This document shows positions 49,901 to 58,366 of a stretch of DNA of 64,000 nucleotides, one piece after another. A program made the translations under genes and the position numbers. Below the pieces are notes generated by a model. The model searched no databases, was not told the origin of the DNA, and was given only the letters and a program-made list of their open reading frames with translations. Position 1 is the first letter of the stretch, and each line of letters begins with the position of its first letter. The stretch is from Pseudoramibacter alactolyticus ATCC 23263 (GTDB taxonomy: Bacteria > Bacillota > Clostridia > Eubacteriales > Eubacteriaceae). The stretch is from contig NZ_GL622359.1 of assembly GCF_000185505.1 (NCBI RefSeq), forward strand, positions 2,047,367 through 2,111,366, in the 5' to 3' direction.

Positions 49901-50126
49901 GGAATGTATTTCCAAGGTGCAGCAGATGCGCAAGACCTGCGATTTTAACGTGGCAGATCACATCGCGATCACCTACACGGCGGACGCGGAGGTCGCCGCG
50001 GCCCTCGAAACCCATGAGGCATTCATTAAAAAGGAAACGCTGGCAGAACATCTGACGGCCGGTGTCGGCGAAGAGACCTTCGACCTCAACGGCCATGACG
50101 TGAAGCTGTCGGTTATGCGGGTGTAA
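46998..50126 (+). CDS. ileS: Isoleucyl-tRNA synthetase, IleRS2 type with GIHH signature
   Basis: A 1042-residue class I synthetase charging tRNA-Ile. It is of the IleRS2 (eukaryote-like) type by length and by sequences such as FFEGPPTANGKPG and GWDTHGLPVEIEVEK. The editing domain lies at about residues 190-400 (WTTTPWTLAANVAL), KMSKS at 596-600, and the anticodon domain after about 690. The HIGH position reads Gly57-Ile58-His59-His60, the swapped GXHH form described for some IleRS2 enzymes, linked to very high mupirocin resistance. It lacks the C-terminal zinc finger of IleRS1. AGAGGAGG precedes the start. It is controlled by the T-box leader. Confidence 0.95.
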   Translation: MTRAFSDLSKEPVKAVETAIAARWESMDILNRTIDAHADDENFVFFEGPPTANGKPGIHHVLARTLKDSVCKYQTMRGHRVLRKAGWDTHGLPVEIEVEKQLGIHSKPEIEDYGIAAFNKKCRESVFTYEAQWRELTRRMGYFIDLDHPYITLDNDYIESEWWILNKFFEEGYIYEGHKILPYCPRCGTGLASHEVAQGYQMIKTNTVTVAFKRKDADEYFLVWTTTPWTLAANVALCVNPEADYVRVNSRGTVFYCAAVLADKLLGEDYEVLATMKGRDLEYLEYEPLMPFVKPTRGEAYFVTCADYVTTDDGTGIVHIAPAFGEDDYQVGRRYHLPVLQPVGLDGKYTATPWKGHFVMEEGLDVEIIKWLKDQGVLFKKEKVKHNYPHCWRCKTPLVYYAKPSWYIEITKLKDKLIENNNGVNWFPPFVGEKRFGNWLENLNDWALSRSRYWGTPLPIWRCDDPDCGHTTSVGSRRELAERAVETIDESIELHRPYVDEVHLTCPECGGRMSRVPDVVDVWFDSGSMPFAQQHYPFENKDAWADQFPADFICEGIDQTRGWFYSLLAISTFITGKSPYHNVLVNDLVLDAEGQKMSKSKGNTVNPFALFDQYGADALRWYLMYVSPAWTPTRFDEEGLKEVRSKFFNTFKNTYAFFALYANTDGIDADALAGDAFAVPVADRPVIDRWILSKYHRLVRDVTAAMDAYNHNTVVHLIQNFVNEDLSNWYIRRNRRRFWASAMNADKKAVYRTTFEVLEGLCRLCAPFAPFITEEMYRDLTGAESVHLAAYPVADDALIDADVEAPMDLVRDLVSLGRSAREDGGIKVRQPLSKVIVDGKYQAVLGDLTDLLKEELNIKTVDFEDDLGKFITYTVKPNFKVAGPILGPKVKLLGKVMAAADAAALVAATAAGEAYAVRVGDDTIDVTPEMVDVRIAAKDGFDVQTDGGHFVILDMALTPALIAEGIARECISKVQQMRKTCDFNVADHIAITYTADAEVAAALETHEAFIKKETLAEHLTAGVGEETFDLNGHDVKLSVMRV

Positions 50127-50146
50127 AATCAAAAGCGCATCCATCC

Positions 50147-50181
50147 CAAAAGACCCGAACGTTCGCGCTCGGGTCTTTTTT
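50147..50181 (+). terminator. Terminator of ileS
   Basis: AAAAGACCCGA / TCGGGTCTTTT hairpin ending in TTTTTT. Confidence 0.88.
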
Positions 50182-50276
50182 GTGCGGCGGCCGTGACCGC
50201 GGAAGGATAATTTTCTTGCGAAACCCGCGGGGATTCGCTATAGTGAGGTTAAAATAAGAAGCGAAGGAGGAGAAGG

Positions 50277-51296
50277 ATGCCAACGACCGTTTATCTCGTG
50301 CGTCACGGCACGACGGATTATAATGTGGCCTGCCGGTGGCAGGGCGTGATCGACGCCCCGCTTAACGCCCTGGGCGAAAAGCAGGGCGCCCTGCTGACGG
50401 ATTATTTTAAAGCGATTCCCATTGATGTCGGGGCAACCAGCCCGCTTATCCGGGCGCGAAAAACGCTGACCTATGTGCTGGCCGGTCAGGATCATGACGT
50501 GCCGGTGGAAGTGGTGCCGGGGCTTCGGGAGATCGATTTCGGCATCGTCGAGGGGCGGCGCATGCAGGAGGTGAACGTCTTCTTTCCGGCGTTTGCAGCG
50601 GCGGCCAAAAATGCGCCCGGCAGGCTGCAGTCCCCCGGCGGCGAAAGCGGCGCCCAGGTGTACCGCCGGGTGCGGAACGCGGTGCTTAGCATTGTGCGGC
50701 GCCACCTTGGCAAGACCATCGCCATTGCCTCCCACGGCTTTGCCATTCAGACCTGGCTCAACTATGCAGCCGGCGTCCCGGCGGAGGCCATGCGGGAATG
50801 GGTGCTCGCCAATGTGGCGGTCTCAAAATTTACTTTTGACGAGGACTTAAACGTCACGGTTGATTATGTGGGGGATGCGCACCATCTCGTGCCGGCATTG
50901 CAGTACAGCTTCGATTGGGAAGATCTGACCAAAATGCGGCCGCTGATGATCACGGGAAACGGCGGAGCCAAGGATGCCCGGGCCCGGGCTTTCTGCCGGG
51001 ACCGCGAGGTGCTTTCCCGGGATGCGGCGGCGGATCCGCTGCGCCGGGAGGAAAGCCTCGCGCTGCTGGAACGGGCCGGTGCGCGCTATCGCCGGCTGCT
51101 CAATACGAAGGCAGCGGCCTATCGCGCGGCGGGCCTTAAAACGCGCATCGCGGGCCTCTCCCTTCGGGCCCTGGCGAGCGCGATGACGGCGGCGCCGTCA
51201 TTGGTCAAAACGCCGATGCTCGTATGGCCGGATCACCTTATTGCGGGCTTTCATGCAGATGATTGGCAGCGGGAATTTGCAGAGTTGACCGGTTAG
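50277..51296 (+). CDS. Histidine phosphatase with a C-terminal extension
   Basis: A 339-residue protein. Residues 1 to about 215 are a complete phosphoglycerate-mutase-type phosphatase: nucleophile in VYLVRHGTTDYN, SPLIRARKT, acid in LREIDFGIVEG, and second His in IASHGFAIQTWL. The last 120 residues (from PLMITGNGGAKDARARAF) are an additional Arg/Ala-rich domain that I do not recognise; it is not needed for the phosphatase. GAAGGAGGAG precedes the start. Single gene between ileS and the exporter cluster. The substrate is unknown. Confidence 0.82.
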   Translation: MPTTVYLVRHGTTDYNVACRWQGVIDAPLNALGEKQGALLTDYFKAIPIDVGATSPLIRARKTLTYVLAGQDHDVPVEVVPGLREIDFGIVEGRRMQEVNVFFPAFAAAAKNAPGRLQSPGGESGAQVYRRVRNAVLSIVRRHLGKTIAIASHGFAIQTWLNYAAGVPAEAMREWVLANVAVSKFTFDEDLNVTVDYVGDAHHLVPALQYSFDWEDLTKMRPLMITGNGGAKDARARAFCRDREVLSRDAAADPLRREESLALLERAGARYRRLLNTKAAAYRAAGLKTRIAGLSLRALASAMTAAPSLVKTPMLVWPDHLIAGFHADDWQREFAELTG

Positions 51297-51314
51297 GCGG
51301 CCAATTTAAGCAAG

Positions 51315-51352
51315 AAAAAAGCGATTCTCCGATGAGGGTGAATCGCTTTTTT
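51315..51352. terminator. Bidirectional terminator
   Basis: AAAAAAGCGATTC / GAATCGCTTTTTT between convergent genes. Confidence 0.88.
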
Positions 51353-51385
51353 GATGTGCTCAAGGCTTTTGGAGGCACGGACGTT

Positions 51386-53344
51386 TTATTCGAGTTCGGC
51401 GTTGCCGGTATAAAGCTGATAGTATACGCCGCCCTTGGCGATGAGCTCGTCGTGGCTGCCCCGTTCGATGATGCGGCCGTGATCCATCACCATGATGGCG
51501 TCGGCATTGCGCACCGTCGAGAGGCGATGGGCGATGATGAACACCGTGCGCCCGATCATCAGCTTGTCCATGCCCGCCTGCACCAGCGCTTCGGTGCGGG
51601 TGTCGATGGAGGAAGTGGCCTCGTCTAAGATCATGGCCGGTGGGTTGGCGACGGCCGCCCGGGCGATGGCCAGCAGCTGGCACTGCCCCTGAGAGAGGTT
51701 GCCGCCGCTGCCGTCGATCATCGTGTCGTAGCCGTCGGGCAGCAGCCGGATAAACTCGTCGGCGTTGGCCAGGCGTGCCGCGGCAATGACCTCCGCGTCG
51801 GAGGCATCCAGGTTGCCGTAGCGAATGTTTTCCATCACCGTGCCGGTGAAAAGGTTGGTTTCCTGCAGCACGACGCCGAGGGAGCGGCGCAGAGCCGGTT
51901 TGGTGATGCGGCGGATGTCGATGCCGTCGTATTGGATTTCGCCGCTGGCGATGTCGTAAAACCGGTTGATCAGGTTGGTGATCGTGGTTTTGCCGGCGCC
52001 GGTGGCCCCGACCAGGGCAATCTTCTGGCCGGGTTTGCCGTGGATGGTGATGTCGTGGAGGATGGGCTTGTTCGCCTCGTATTCGAAATCGACGTGCTCG
52101 AGGCGCACTTCACCGCGCATGGCCCGGTAGTGCACTGCGCCGTCGGCATCCGGCGCGCGCCAGGCCCAGGTTTCGGTGCGGTGGTCCGCCTCGAGGAGCT
52201 GGCCGTTTTTCACGATGGCGTTCACCAGGGTCACGTCGCCGCCGTCGGCTTCGGGCACTTCGTCCATCAGGGTGAAGATGCGTTTGGCGCCGGCCAGCGC
52301 CATGATGATGGCGTTGAGCTGCTGGGACATCTGGCTGATGGGCATCGAGAAGCTCTTGGTCAGATTCAGGAAGGCGACCAGGCCGCCGAGGGTCAGCGCC
52401 GTGTGGCCGGAGAGCATCATCACGGCGCCCACCAGGGCGACCAGCACGTACTGCACGTTACCGAGGTTGCCCATGATGGGCATCAGGATATTGGCGAAGG
52501 TGTTGGCGCTTTCCGCGTTTTTAAAGAGGGTTTCGTTTTTGGCGTCGAAATCGGCCTGGGCCGCCGCTTCGTGGTTAAACACTTTGACGACCTTCTGCCC
52601 GGCCATGATTTCTTCGATGTTGCCGTTGACGATGCCGAGGGCGTTTTGCTGGCGGATAAAATACCGGGAGCTCGCGCCGGTGACCTTGCCGGAAATCCAG
52701 ATCATCACGGCGATGGTCACCACGACGAGGAAGGTCAGCACCAGGCTGGTGGCCAGCATGGCGATAAACACCGCGACGACGGTCACCAGGGCGCTGATGC
52801 TCTGGGGCAGCGCGATGGAAAGCATCTGGCGCAGGGTGTCGGTGTCGTTGGTGAAGTGGCTCATGATGTCGCCGTGGGCGTTCTGATCGAAATAGCGGAT
52901 CGGCAGCTGCTGCATATTGGCAAACATTTCGTCGCGGATATCCTTCTGGATGCCCTGGGAAATGGTGACCATGATGCGGTTGTACAGCAGGGTGCACAGC
53001 GCGCCGCCGGCAAAGATGCAGGCCATGACGATCACCACGTGCAGAAGCGGTGCGAAGTTGGGATGGGACTGGCGAAGCATCGGCGTGATGTAGTCGTCGA
53101 TGACACTCCCGATGAACAGCGATCCCACCGCGTTCACCACGGCGCTGGCGATGATGAACAAAATAACGGCGCTGAACCGCAGCTTGTAATTTCTGCCGAT
53201 GTAGGCCACCAGCCGGCGCACCGTGGCGCCGTCCACCTGGTCAGCCCGGGAGGGCTCGGCCTTGGGGATCTTGTGTCCCACGCGGCGGCCCTGCGCATCC
53301 ACATGGTGGATGCCCTTAAGTTTCGGTCTCGATGTTTTAGACAT
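51386..53344 (-). CDS. ABC exporter half, catalytic subunit
   Basis: A 652-residue type IV ABC exporter half with six TM segments (residues about 50-370) and an ATPase. Walker A GATGAGKTT, signature LSQGQCQLLAIARA, Walker B ILDEATSSID with the catalytic Glu, and the switch His in IAHRLST are all canonical. It pairs with the neighbour whose ATPase is degenerate. The N terminus is long and basic. An ATG at 53353 follows AGGAG with no spacing, so I use 53344, which is 9 bases after it. It overlaps the end of the upstream gene by 8 bases. Likely a multidrug or peptide exporter (LmrCD/BmrCD-like). Confidence 0.9.
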   Translation of the reverse strand: MSKTSRPKLKGIHHVDAQGRRVGHKIPKAEPSRADQVDGATVRRLVAYIGRNYKLRFSAVILFIIASAVVNAVGSLFIGSVIDDYITPMLRQSHPNFAPLLHVVIVMACIFAGGALCTLLYNRIMVTISQGIQKDIRDEMFANMQQLPIRYFDQNAHGDIMSHFTNDTDTLRQMLSIALPQSISALVTVVAVFIAMLATSLVLTFLVVVTIAVMIWISGKVTGASSRYFIRQQNALGIVNGNIEEIMAGQKVVKVFNHEAAAQADFDAKNETLFKNAESANTFANILMPIMGNLGNVQYVLVALVGAVMMLSGHTALTLGGLVAFLNLTKSFSMPISQMSQQLNAIIMALAGAKRIFTLMDEVPEADGGDVTLVNAIVKNGQLLEADHRTETWAWRAPDADGAVHYRAMRGEVRLEHVDFEYEANKPILHDITIHGKPGQKIALVGATGAGKTTITNLINRFYDIASGEIQYDGIDIRRITKPALRRSLGVVLQETNLFTGTVMENIRYGNLDASDAEVIAAARLANADEFIRLLPDGYDTMIDGSGGNLSQGQCQLLAIARAAVANPPAMILDEATSSIDTRTEALVQAGMDKLMIGRTVFIIAHRLSTVRNADAIMVMDHGRIIERGSHDELIAKGGVYYQLYTGNAELE

Positions 53345-55094
53345 GCGCTTCATCTCCTTTCTTCGCCGCGTCAGGCGAGGTTTTGGTTTGCGATTCATAC
53401 ACTTCGCGGTAAATCGGCGAGCGCATGAGCAACTCGTCGTGGGTGCCGAAGTCGGACACGGTTCCGCCGTCCATCACGATGATGCGGTCGGCTTCCTGCA
53501 CCGAGCCGATGCGCTGGGCGATGATCAAGGTGGTGGTGCCGGGGATGACGGTCCCCAGCGCCGAGCGGATTTTGGCATCGGTTTTGGTGTCGACCGCCGA
53601 GGTGGAATCATCCATGATGAGGATCTTCGGCTGGGCGAGGAGGGCCCGGGCGATGCACAGGCGCTGCTTCTGCCCGCCGGAGACGTTGGAGCCGCCCTGT
53701 TCGATCATTGTGGCGAGGCCGTCGGGCATGTCCTTGATGAATTCGTCGGCGCAGGCGATTTCGCAGGCGCGCCGGAGCTCGGCGTCGGTGGCGTCCGGTT
53801 TGCCCCAGCGCAGGTTATCGGCGATGGTGCCGGAGAAAAGCACGTTTTTCTGAAGCACCATGGCCACGTCAGTCCGAAGGGTTTTCAGATTGATCTCGCG
53901 CACATCCACCCCGCCGACATAAACTGTGCCGATGGTCGCGTCATAAAGCCGGGGGATCAACTGCACCAGCGAGCTTTTGGCCGAGCCGGTGCCGCCGATG
54001 ATGCCGATGGTTTCGCCGGAGGCGATGGCCAGATTCACGTTTTTAAGGGAGAGCTTGTCCGGGTTATTCTGATAGGAAAAACTGACGTTGTCGAAGACGA
54101 CCGAGCCGTCTTTTAACGCCATTACCGGATGGGCGGCGTCCGTTAGATTGCTTTCGGTGGTCAGCACCTCGGCAATGCGCTCGCCGGAGGCCTGGGCGAT
54201 AGTCATCATGACGAAGATCATCGAAAGCATCATCAGGCTCATCAGAATCTGCATCACGTAGGTGATCAGACTGGTGAGCTCGCCGGTGGTCAGGGTGCCG
54301 CCGACGATGAAGCGCGCGCCGAACCAGGCCAGCGTGATCATGCAGGCATACATCACGATTTGCATCAGCGGGCTGTTAAAAGCGACGAGCTTTTCGGCGC
54401 GGCTGAATTTTTCGTAAATGTCGTTGGAGACGCTGTTGAATTTTTTTACTTCGTAATCTTCGCGCACGAAGGATTTTACCACGCGGATGCCCCGCAGATT
54501 TTCCTGAACGATGTTGTTGAGCCGGTCGTAAACCCGGAAGACCTTTTGGAATACCGGATGGGCAGCGCGGGCGATAAAAAACAAGCCGACGCCCATCACC
54601 GGAATGGCGATTAAAAAAGTGCTCGCCAGCTGCGGATTGATGGTCAGGCTCATAACGAGCGAGAAGATGAGCATCAGCGGCGCGCGGACGGCCACCCGGA
54701 CGATGAGCATGTAGGCCATCTGCACGTTGGTGATGTCGGTGGTCATTCGGGTGACGAGCCCGCCGGTGGAAAAGTGGTCGATGTTGCTGAAAGAAAAATC
54801 CTGCACCCGGGCAAAAATATCGTGGCGCAGGTTCTTGGCGAGGCCGGTAGACGCGGTGGCGCAGTATTTGCCGGCCAGGGCTCCGAAGAGTAGTGCGATG
54901 GCGGCGACGGCGAGCATCACGATACCGGTGGTTACGGTGGCGCGCATATTGCCCTTATTCAGCCCCTGGTCGATCAGGCGAGCCATGAGCAATGGAATGA
55001 TGACTTCCATGACGACCTCGAGGGTCACGAAAAGCGGCGAGAGCAGCGATGCTTTTTTGTATTCACGCAGACTCGCCATGAGTGTTTTAATCAT
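53337..55094 (-). CDS. ABC exporter half with degenerate ATPase site
   Basis: A 585-residue exporter half: six TM segments (about 15-310), then the ATPase with Walker A GGTGSAKSS (Ala in place of Gly), signature VSGGQKQRLCIARA, Walker B LIMDDSTSAVD with Asp at the catalytic Glu position, and Gln for the switch His in IIAQRIGS. This is the non-catalytic partner of the heterodimer with the next gene. AAGGAGG precedes the start. It diverges from the MarR gene at 55422, with promoters in the shared 327-base gap. Confidence 0.9.
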   Translation of the reverse strand: MIKTLMASLREYKKASLLSPLFVTLEVVMEVIIPLLMARLIDQGLNKGNMRATVTTGIVMLAVAAIALLFGALAGKYCATASTGLAKNLRHDIFARVQDFSFSNIDHFSTGGLVTRMTTDITNVQMAYMLIVRVAVRAPLMLIFSLVMSLTINPQLASTFLIAIPVMGVGLFFIARAAHPVFQKVFRVYDRLNNIVQENLRGIRVVKSFVREDYEVKKFNSVSNDIYEKFSRAEKLVAFNSPLMQIVMYACMITLAWFGARFIVGGTLTTGELTSLITYVMQILMSLMMLSMIFVMMTIAQASGERIAEVLTTESNLTDAAHPVMALKDGSVVFDNVSFSYQNNPDKLSLKNVNLAIASGETIGIIGGTGSAKSSLVQLIPRLYDATIGTVYVGGVDVREINLKTLRTDVAMVLQKNVLFSGTIADNLRWGKPDATDAELRRACEIACADEFIKDMPDGLATMIEQGGSNVSGGQKQRLCIARALLAQPKILIMDDSTSAVDTKTDAKIRSALGTVIPGTTTLIIAQRIGSVQEADRIIVMDGGTVSDFGTHDELLMRSPIYREVYESQTKTSPDAAKKGDEAHV

Positions 55095-55272
55095 GCAGTT
55101 CCTCCTTAAAAAATTTTTATCAAGGGATAAAGACAGTTAGATTATTATAGAAGAAAAAAATATGATTGGCTATTGATATTCTAAAATTTAAAAATGAGAA
55201 TGATTTAAATACAAAAGCGGTGTGCCGATATGGGGATAAACTTAAATCACTGTAATTGGGCAAAGGGCTATC

Positions 55273-55301
55273 TTGACAAAAGCCGGGGACAAAGCTATAG
55301 T
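55273..55301 (+). promoter_or_regulatory. Promoter of marR and the second exporter
   Basis: TTGACA (55273-55278) and TATAGT (55296-55301), spacer 17. A second TTGACG overlaps the -10. The rest of 55095-55421 is AT-rich and must hold the leftward promoter; no clear MarR palindrome was found. Confidence 0.7.
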
Positions 55302-55421
55302 TGACGGGTATAAAAGTGAATATGGCTAAATGGGCATTGTCGGGCGGTTGCGGCACCGACGAGATGCAGCATTTGTTCTGAACATGGGCATTTTAAAGAT
55401 GCGACAAGAAGGAGATCGAAG

Positions 55422-55910
55422 ATGGAAAGAACATTCAGTTACGAATTTATGCGGGAAATGATGAACCTGCAGCGCGGCAGTGTGAGCCAATATCTGCGGG
55501 ATGCAGCGTCCGGGATGCATCTGCGTCCGGGGGAATTCAGCACTTTGCTGCAAATTTTGCGGGGGGCGCGCAATGAAGACGAACCCCGGATGACGGTGTC
55601 ACTCCTCAGCCAGATGAATCACTGCACCAAGTCCAATATGTCGCAGGTCGTCAAAGAATTAGAAGAAAAAAAATACATCCTGCGGGTGCCGGATGAGAAG
55701 GATCGCCGGGTGATTCATTTGGTGCCCACCGAAGAGGCGCTGACCAAGATGAACAGCGCATCCGTCTTCGGCAAGACCCTGCTGGACGAAACGGCCAGGC
55801 GCATGGGCGAAGAGAAAGCCCAGCAGATGCTGGCGCTGCTCAAAGAGTTTGCCGCTGAGCACGAAGCCCTGCAGCAGGCACAGGCCGAAGCGGGCGATCC
55901 CCGATTTTGA
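55422..55910 (+). CDS. MarR family regulator
   Basis: A 162-residue winged-helix regulator. The recognition region is VSLLSQMNHCTKSNMSQVVKELEEKKYILRVPDEKDRRVIHLVPTEEA (about residues 63-110), with the wing at DEKDRR. Helices on both sides form the dimer interface. AAGGAG precedes the start. It is the first gene before the second exporter pair and diverges from the first pair, so it probably represses both until a drug-like effector binds. Confidence 0.9.
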   Translation: MERTFSYEFMREMMNLQRGSVSQYLRDAASGMHLRPGEFSTLLQILRGARNEDEPRMTVSLLSQMNHCTKSNMSQVVKELEEKKYILRVPDEKDRRVIHLVPTEEALTKMNSASVFGKTLLDETARRMGEEKAQQMLALLKEFAAEHEALQQAQAEAGDPRF

Positions 55911-55936
55911 CCGTATCGAATGATGAAGGGAAACAG

Positions 55937-58366
55937 ATGCGAAAATTAAGAAAATATTTGAAGCCCTACGGTCTGCTTTTTTTGGTGGCCGTGGCTTTTT
56001 TGTTTGTGCAGGCGGTCAGCGAACTCAATCTGCCCAATATGATGAGTAATATTATCAACGTGGGGATCCAGCAAAACGGGATTGAACATGCAGCACCGGA
56101 GGCGATCAGCGACAGGGGCTACGCCTTTATGCGCAGTTTTATGACGAAAAAGGAACGGGCGCGGCTCGACCGGTATTATCGACGCGTTCCGGCGGCAAAG
56201 GTCAACCGCAGGACCTATGATAAATTGGCAAAAGGCGAGGGCCTGTATCGGCTCAAAGCCAAAACGGACACAGCCTACGATACGCTGGATCCGATTTTTT
56301 CAAGGGCCGGCTGGACCTTTATCGAGTTCATTCAGGACAAGGATAATCGCGCGCAGATCAAAAAAGCGGCGGCCGCCCAGGCCCGGGCCAAGCTGATCGC
56401 CCAGGCGCGCGCCGGGGCAGCGGCCAAAGGGATGAATTTGTCCGCCGTGAGCGATGAGGCGCTTCTGGCCATGCTGTCGGATCCGGCCCAGGCGGCCAAA
56501 TTCGGGATGGACGCCGAGCAGATTCAGGCGATGAACCGGGGGTCGGCCGGCAGCAGCACTGATTTTAAAGTGAGCGGCAGAACCACCAGCAGCAATTTGA
56601 ACAAGATCGATATGACCGAGGTGTATCCGCTTACGCCGGCGATCCGCGCCGCAGGCGGCTCGGCGATGCAGCGAGCCCGGGATAAGGCGATGAAGATTGA
56701 CACGAGCATGCAAAGCCAGACCGGGGCGGTATTCGTCAAGCTTTTCGGCAAAGAACTGGGCGTCGATATTGGGGCGAGGCAGCAAAGCTATATCGTCCGC
56801 ACCGGCCTGAAGATGATCGGCCTGACGGTGCTCAGCGCGCTGGCGGCCATCAGCGTGGGCTTTCTGGCATCGCGCATCGCGGCGGGTATGGCCCGAAGCC
56901 TCCGTGAGGATTTGTTTCAAAAAGTCACGACGTTCTCGTCGCCGGAGTTTAGCCGTTTTGGCACGGCGTCACTGATCACCCGCAGCACCAACGATATCAC
57001 CCAGCTGCAGACCTTTATCATCATGGCCATTCGCATGGTGTGCTACGCGCCGATCATCGGGACCGGCGGCATCATCATGGCGCTGCGCCGGGATGTGTCG
57101 ATGGCCTGGGTCATTGCCCTGGCGGTGATCGTGCTGCTCGGGCTCATCGCCGTGGTGGCGGCGCTGGTGATGCCGAAGTTTAAAATCATGCAGAAACTCA
57201 TCGACCGGCTGAATCTGGTGATGCGGGAAAACCTCAACGGGATGGAGGTCGTCCGGGCATTCAGCAATCAAAGTCACGAGGCCAAACGCTTCGATGGCGA
57301 AAATACCGCGGTGACCCAAAACAATCTCTTTGTGAACCGGGTGATTTCGCTGATGATGCCCGTCATGATGCTTATGATGAACGGCGTGACCCTGCTCATC
57401 GTCTGGGTCGGGGCGCATCAGATTGCAGACTCGGCGATGCAGGTCGGCGATATGATGGCTTTCATGCAGTATTCGATGCAGATCATCATCGCCTTTGTGA
57501 TGGTGGCGGTGATGTTCATCATGATTCCCCGGGCCCAGGTTTCGGCGGAGCGCATTGCGGAAGTGATCGAAACTGAACCGGCCGTTCAGGATCCGCCGGA
57601 GCCGGTGCATTTTGCCGGTGCGCATCCGGGGCGGGTGGTCTTCGACCATGTGTCTTTCCGCTATGCCGGTGCCGATGAGGATGTGCTCCACGACATCAGC
57701 TTCGTCGCAGAGCCGGGACAGACAGTGGCCTTTATCGGCTCGACGGGTTCCGGCAAATCGACCCTCGTCAATTTAATTCCGCGCTTTGCCGACGTGACGG
57801 CCGGGCGCATCACCATTGACGGTACGGATATCCGCGCGGTTTCCCTCCACGAACTGCGGGATCACATCGGCTTTGTGCCCCAGCGGGCGACGCTTTTTTC
57901 CGGGACGGTGGCGAGCAACCTGCGCTTCGGCAGGGAGGAGGCCAGCGACGAGGAGATTCGCATTGCGGCGGAAATCGCCCAGGCGACCGAATTTATCGAC
58001 GCGTCGCCGGAGGGCTACGACCGCGTCATCGCTCAGGGCGGCAGCAACGTGTCCGGCGGACAAAAACAGCGGCTGGCCATCGCAAGGGCTTTGGCCAAAC
58101 AGCCGGATCTTTATATCTTTGACGATAGTTTTTCGGCGTTGGATTTTAAAACCGATGCCGTTTTGCGCAAGGCGCTCAGACCCTATACGCAAAAGGCGGC
58201 GGTGCTTATCGTAGCGCAGCGAGTGAACACCATCATGGATGCCGACCAGATTGTCGTTCTCGACGAAGGCCGCGTGGCGGGCATCGGCCGTCACGACGCG
58301 CTGATTGAAACCTGCGAGACCTATCGCGACATTGTGGCTTCACAGCTTGGAAAGGGGGAAGCGTGA
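55937..58366 (+). CDS. ABC exporter half with large extracellular insertion and degenerate ATPase
   Basis: An 809-residue exporter half, about 230 residues longer than usual. TM1 is at residues about 12-32, and an insertion runs from about 48 to 285 before TM2. The insertion is Ala/Lys rich (QIKKAAAAQARAKLIAQARAG) and should face outward. The ATPase has Walker A GSTGSGKST, signature VSGGQKQRLAIARA, Walker B IFDDSFSALD with Asp at the catalytic Glu, and Gln for the switch His (VAQRVNT). It is the non-catalytic half. AAGGGA precedes 55937; an in-frame TTG at 55907 is less likely. Coupled to the next gene. Confidence 0.9.
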   Translation: MRKLRKYLKPYGLLFLVAVAFLFVQAVSELNLPNMMSNIINVGIQQNGIEHAAPEAISDRGYAFMRSFMTKKERARLDRYYRRVPAAKVNRRTYDKLAKGEGLYRLKAKTDTAYDTLDPIFSRAGWTFIEFIQDKDNRAQIKKAAAAQARAKLIAQARAGAAAKGMNLSAVSDEALLAMLSDPAQAAKFGMDAEQIQAMNRGSAGSSTDFKVSGRTTSSNLNKIDMTEVYPLTPAIRAAGGSAMQRARDKAMKIDTSMQSQTGAVFVKLFGKELGVDIGARQQSYIVRTGLKMIGLTVLSALAAISVGFLASRIAAGMARSLREDLFQKVTTFSSPEFSRFGTASLITRSTNDITQLQTFIIMAIRMVCYAPIIGTGGIIMALRRDVSMAWVIALAVIVLLGLIAVVAALVMPKFKIMQKLIDRLNLVMRENLNGMEVVRAFSNQSHEAKRFDGENTAVTQNNLFVNRVISLMMPVMMLMMNGVTLLIVWVGAHQIADSAMQVGDMMAFMQYSMQIIIAFVMVAVMFIMIPRAQVSAERIAEVIETEPAVQDPPEPVHFAGAHPGRVVFDHVSFRYAGADEDVLHDISFVAEPGQTVAFIGSTGSGKSTLVNLIPRFADVTAGRITIDGTDIRAVSLHELRDHIGFVPQRATLFSGTVASNLRFGREEASDEEIRIAAEIAQATEFIDASPEGYDRVIAQGGSNVSGGQKQRLAIARALAKQPDLYIFDDSFSALDFKTDAVLRKALRPYTQKAAVLIVAQRVNTIMDADQIVVLDEGRVAGIGRHDALIETCETYRDIVASQLGKGEA

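Noticed and set aside
55907..55936. Earlier TTG start of the insertion-bearing exporter
   Set aside because: It would overlap the marR stop, but has no good ribosome site; the ATG at 55937 has AAGGGA and starts the normal N-terminal basic segment.
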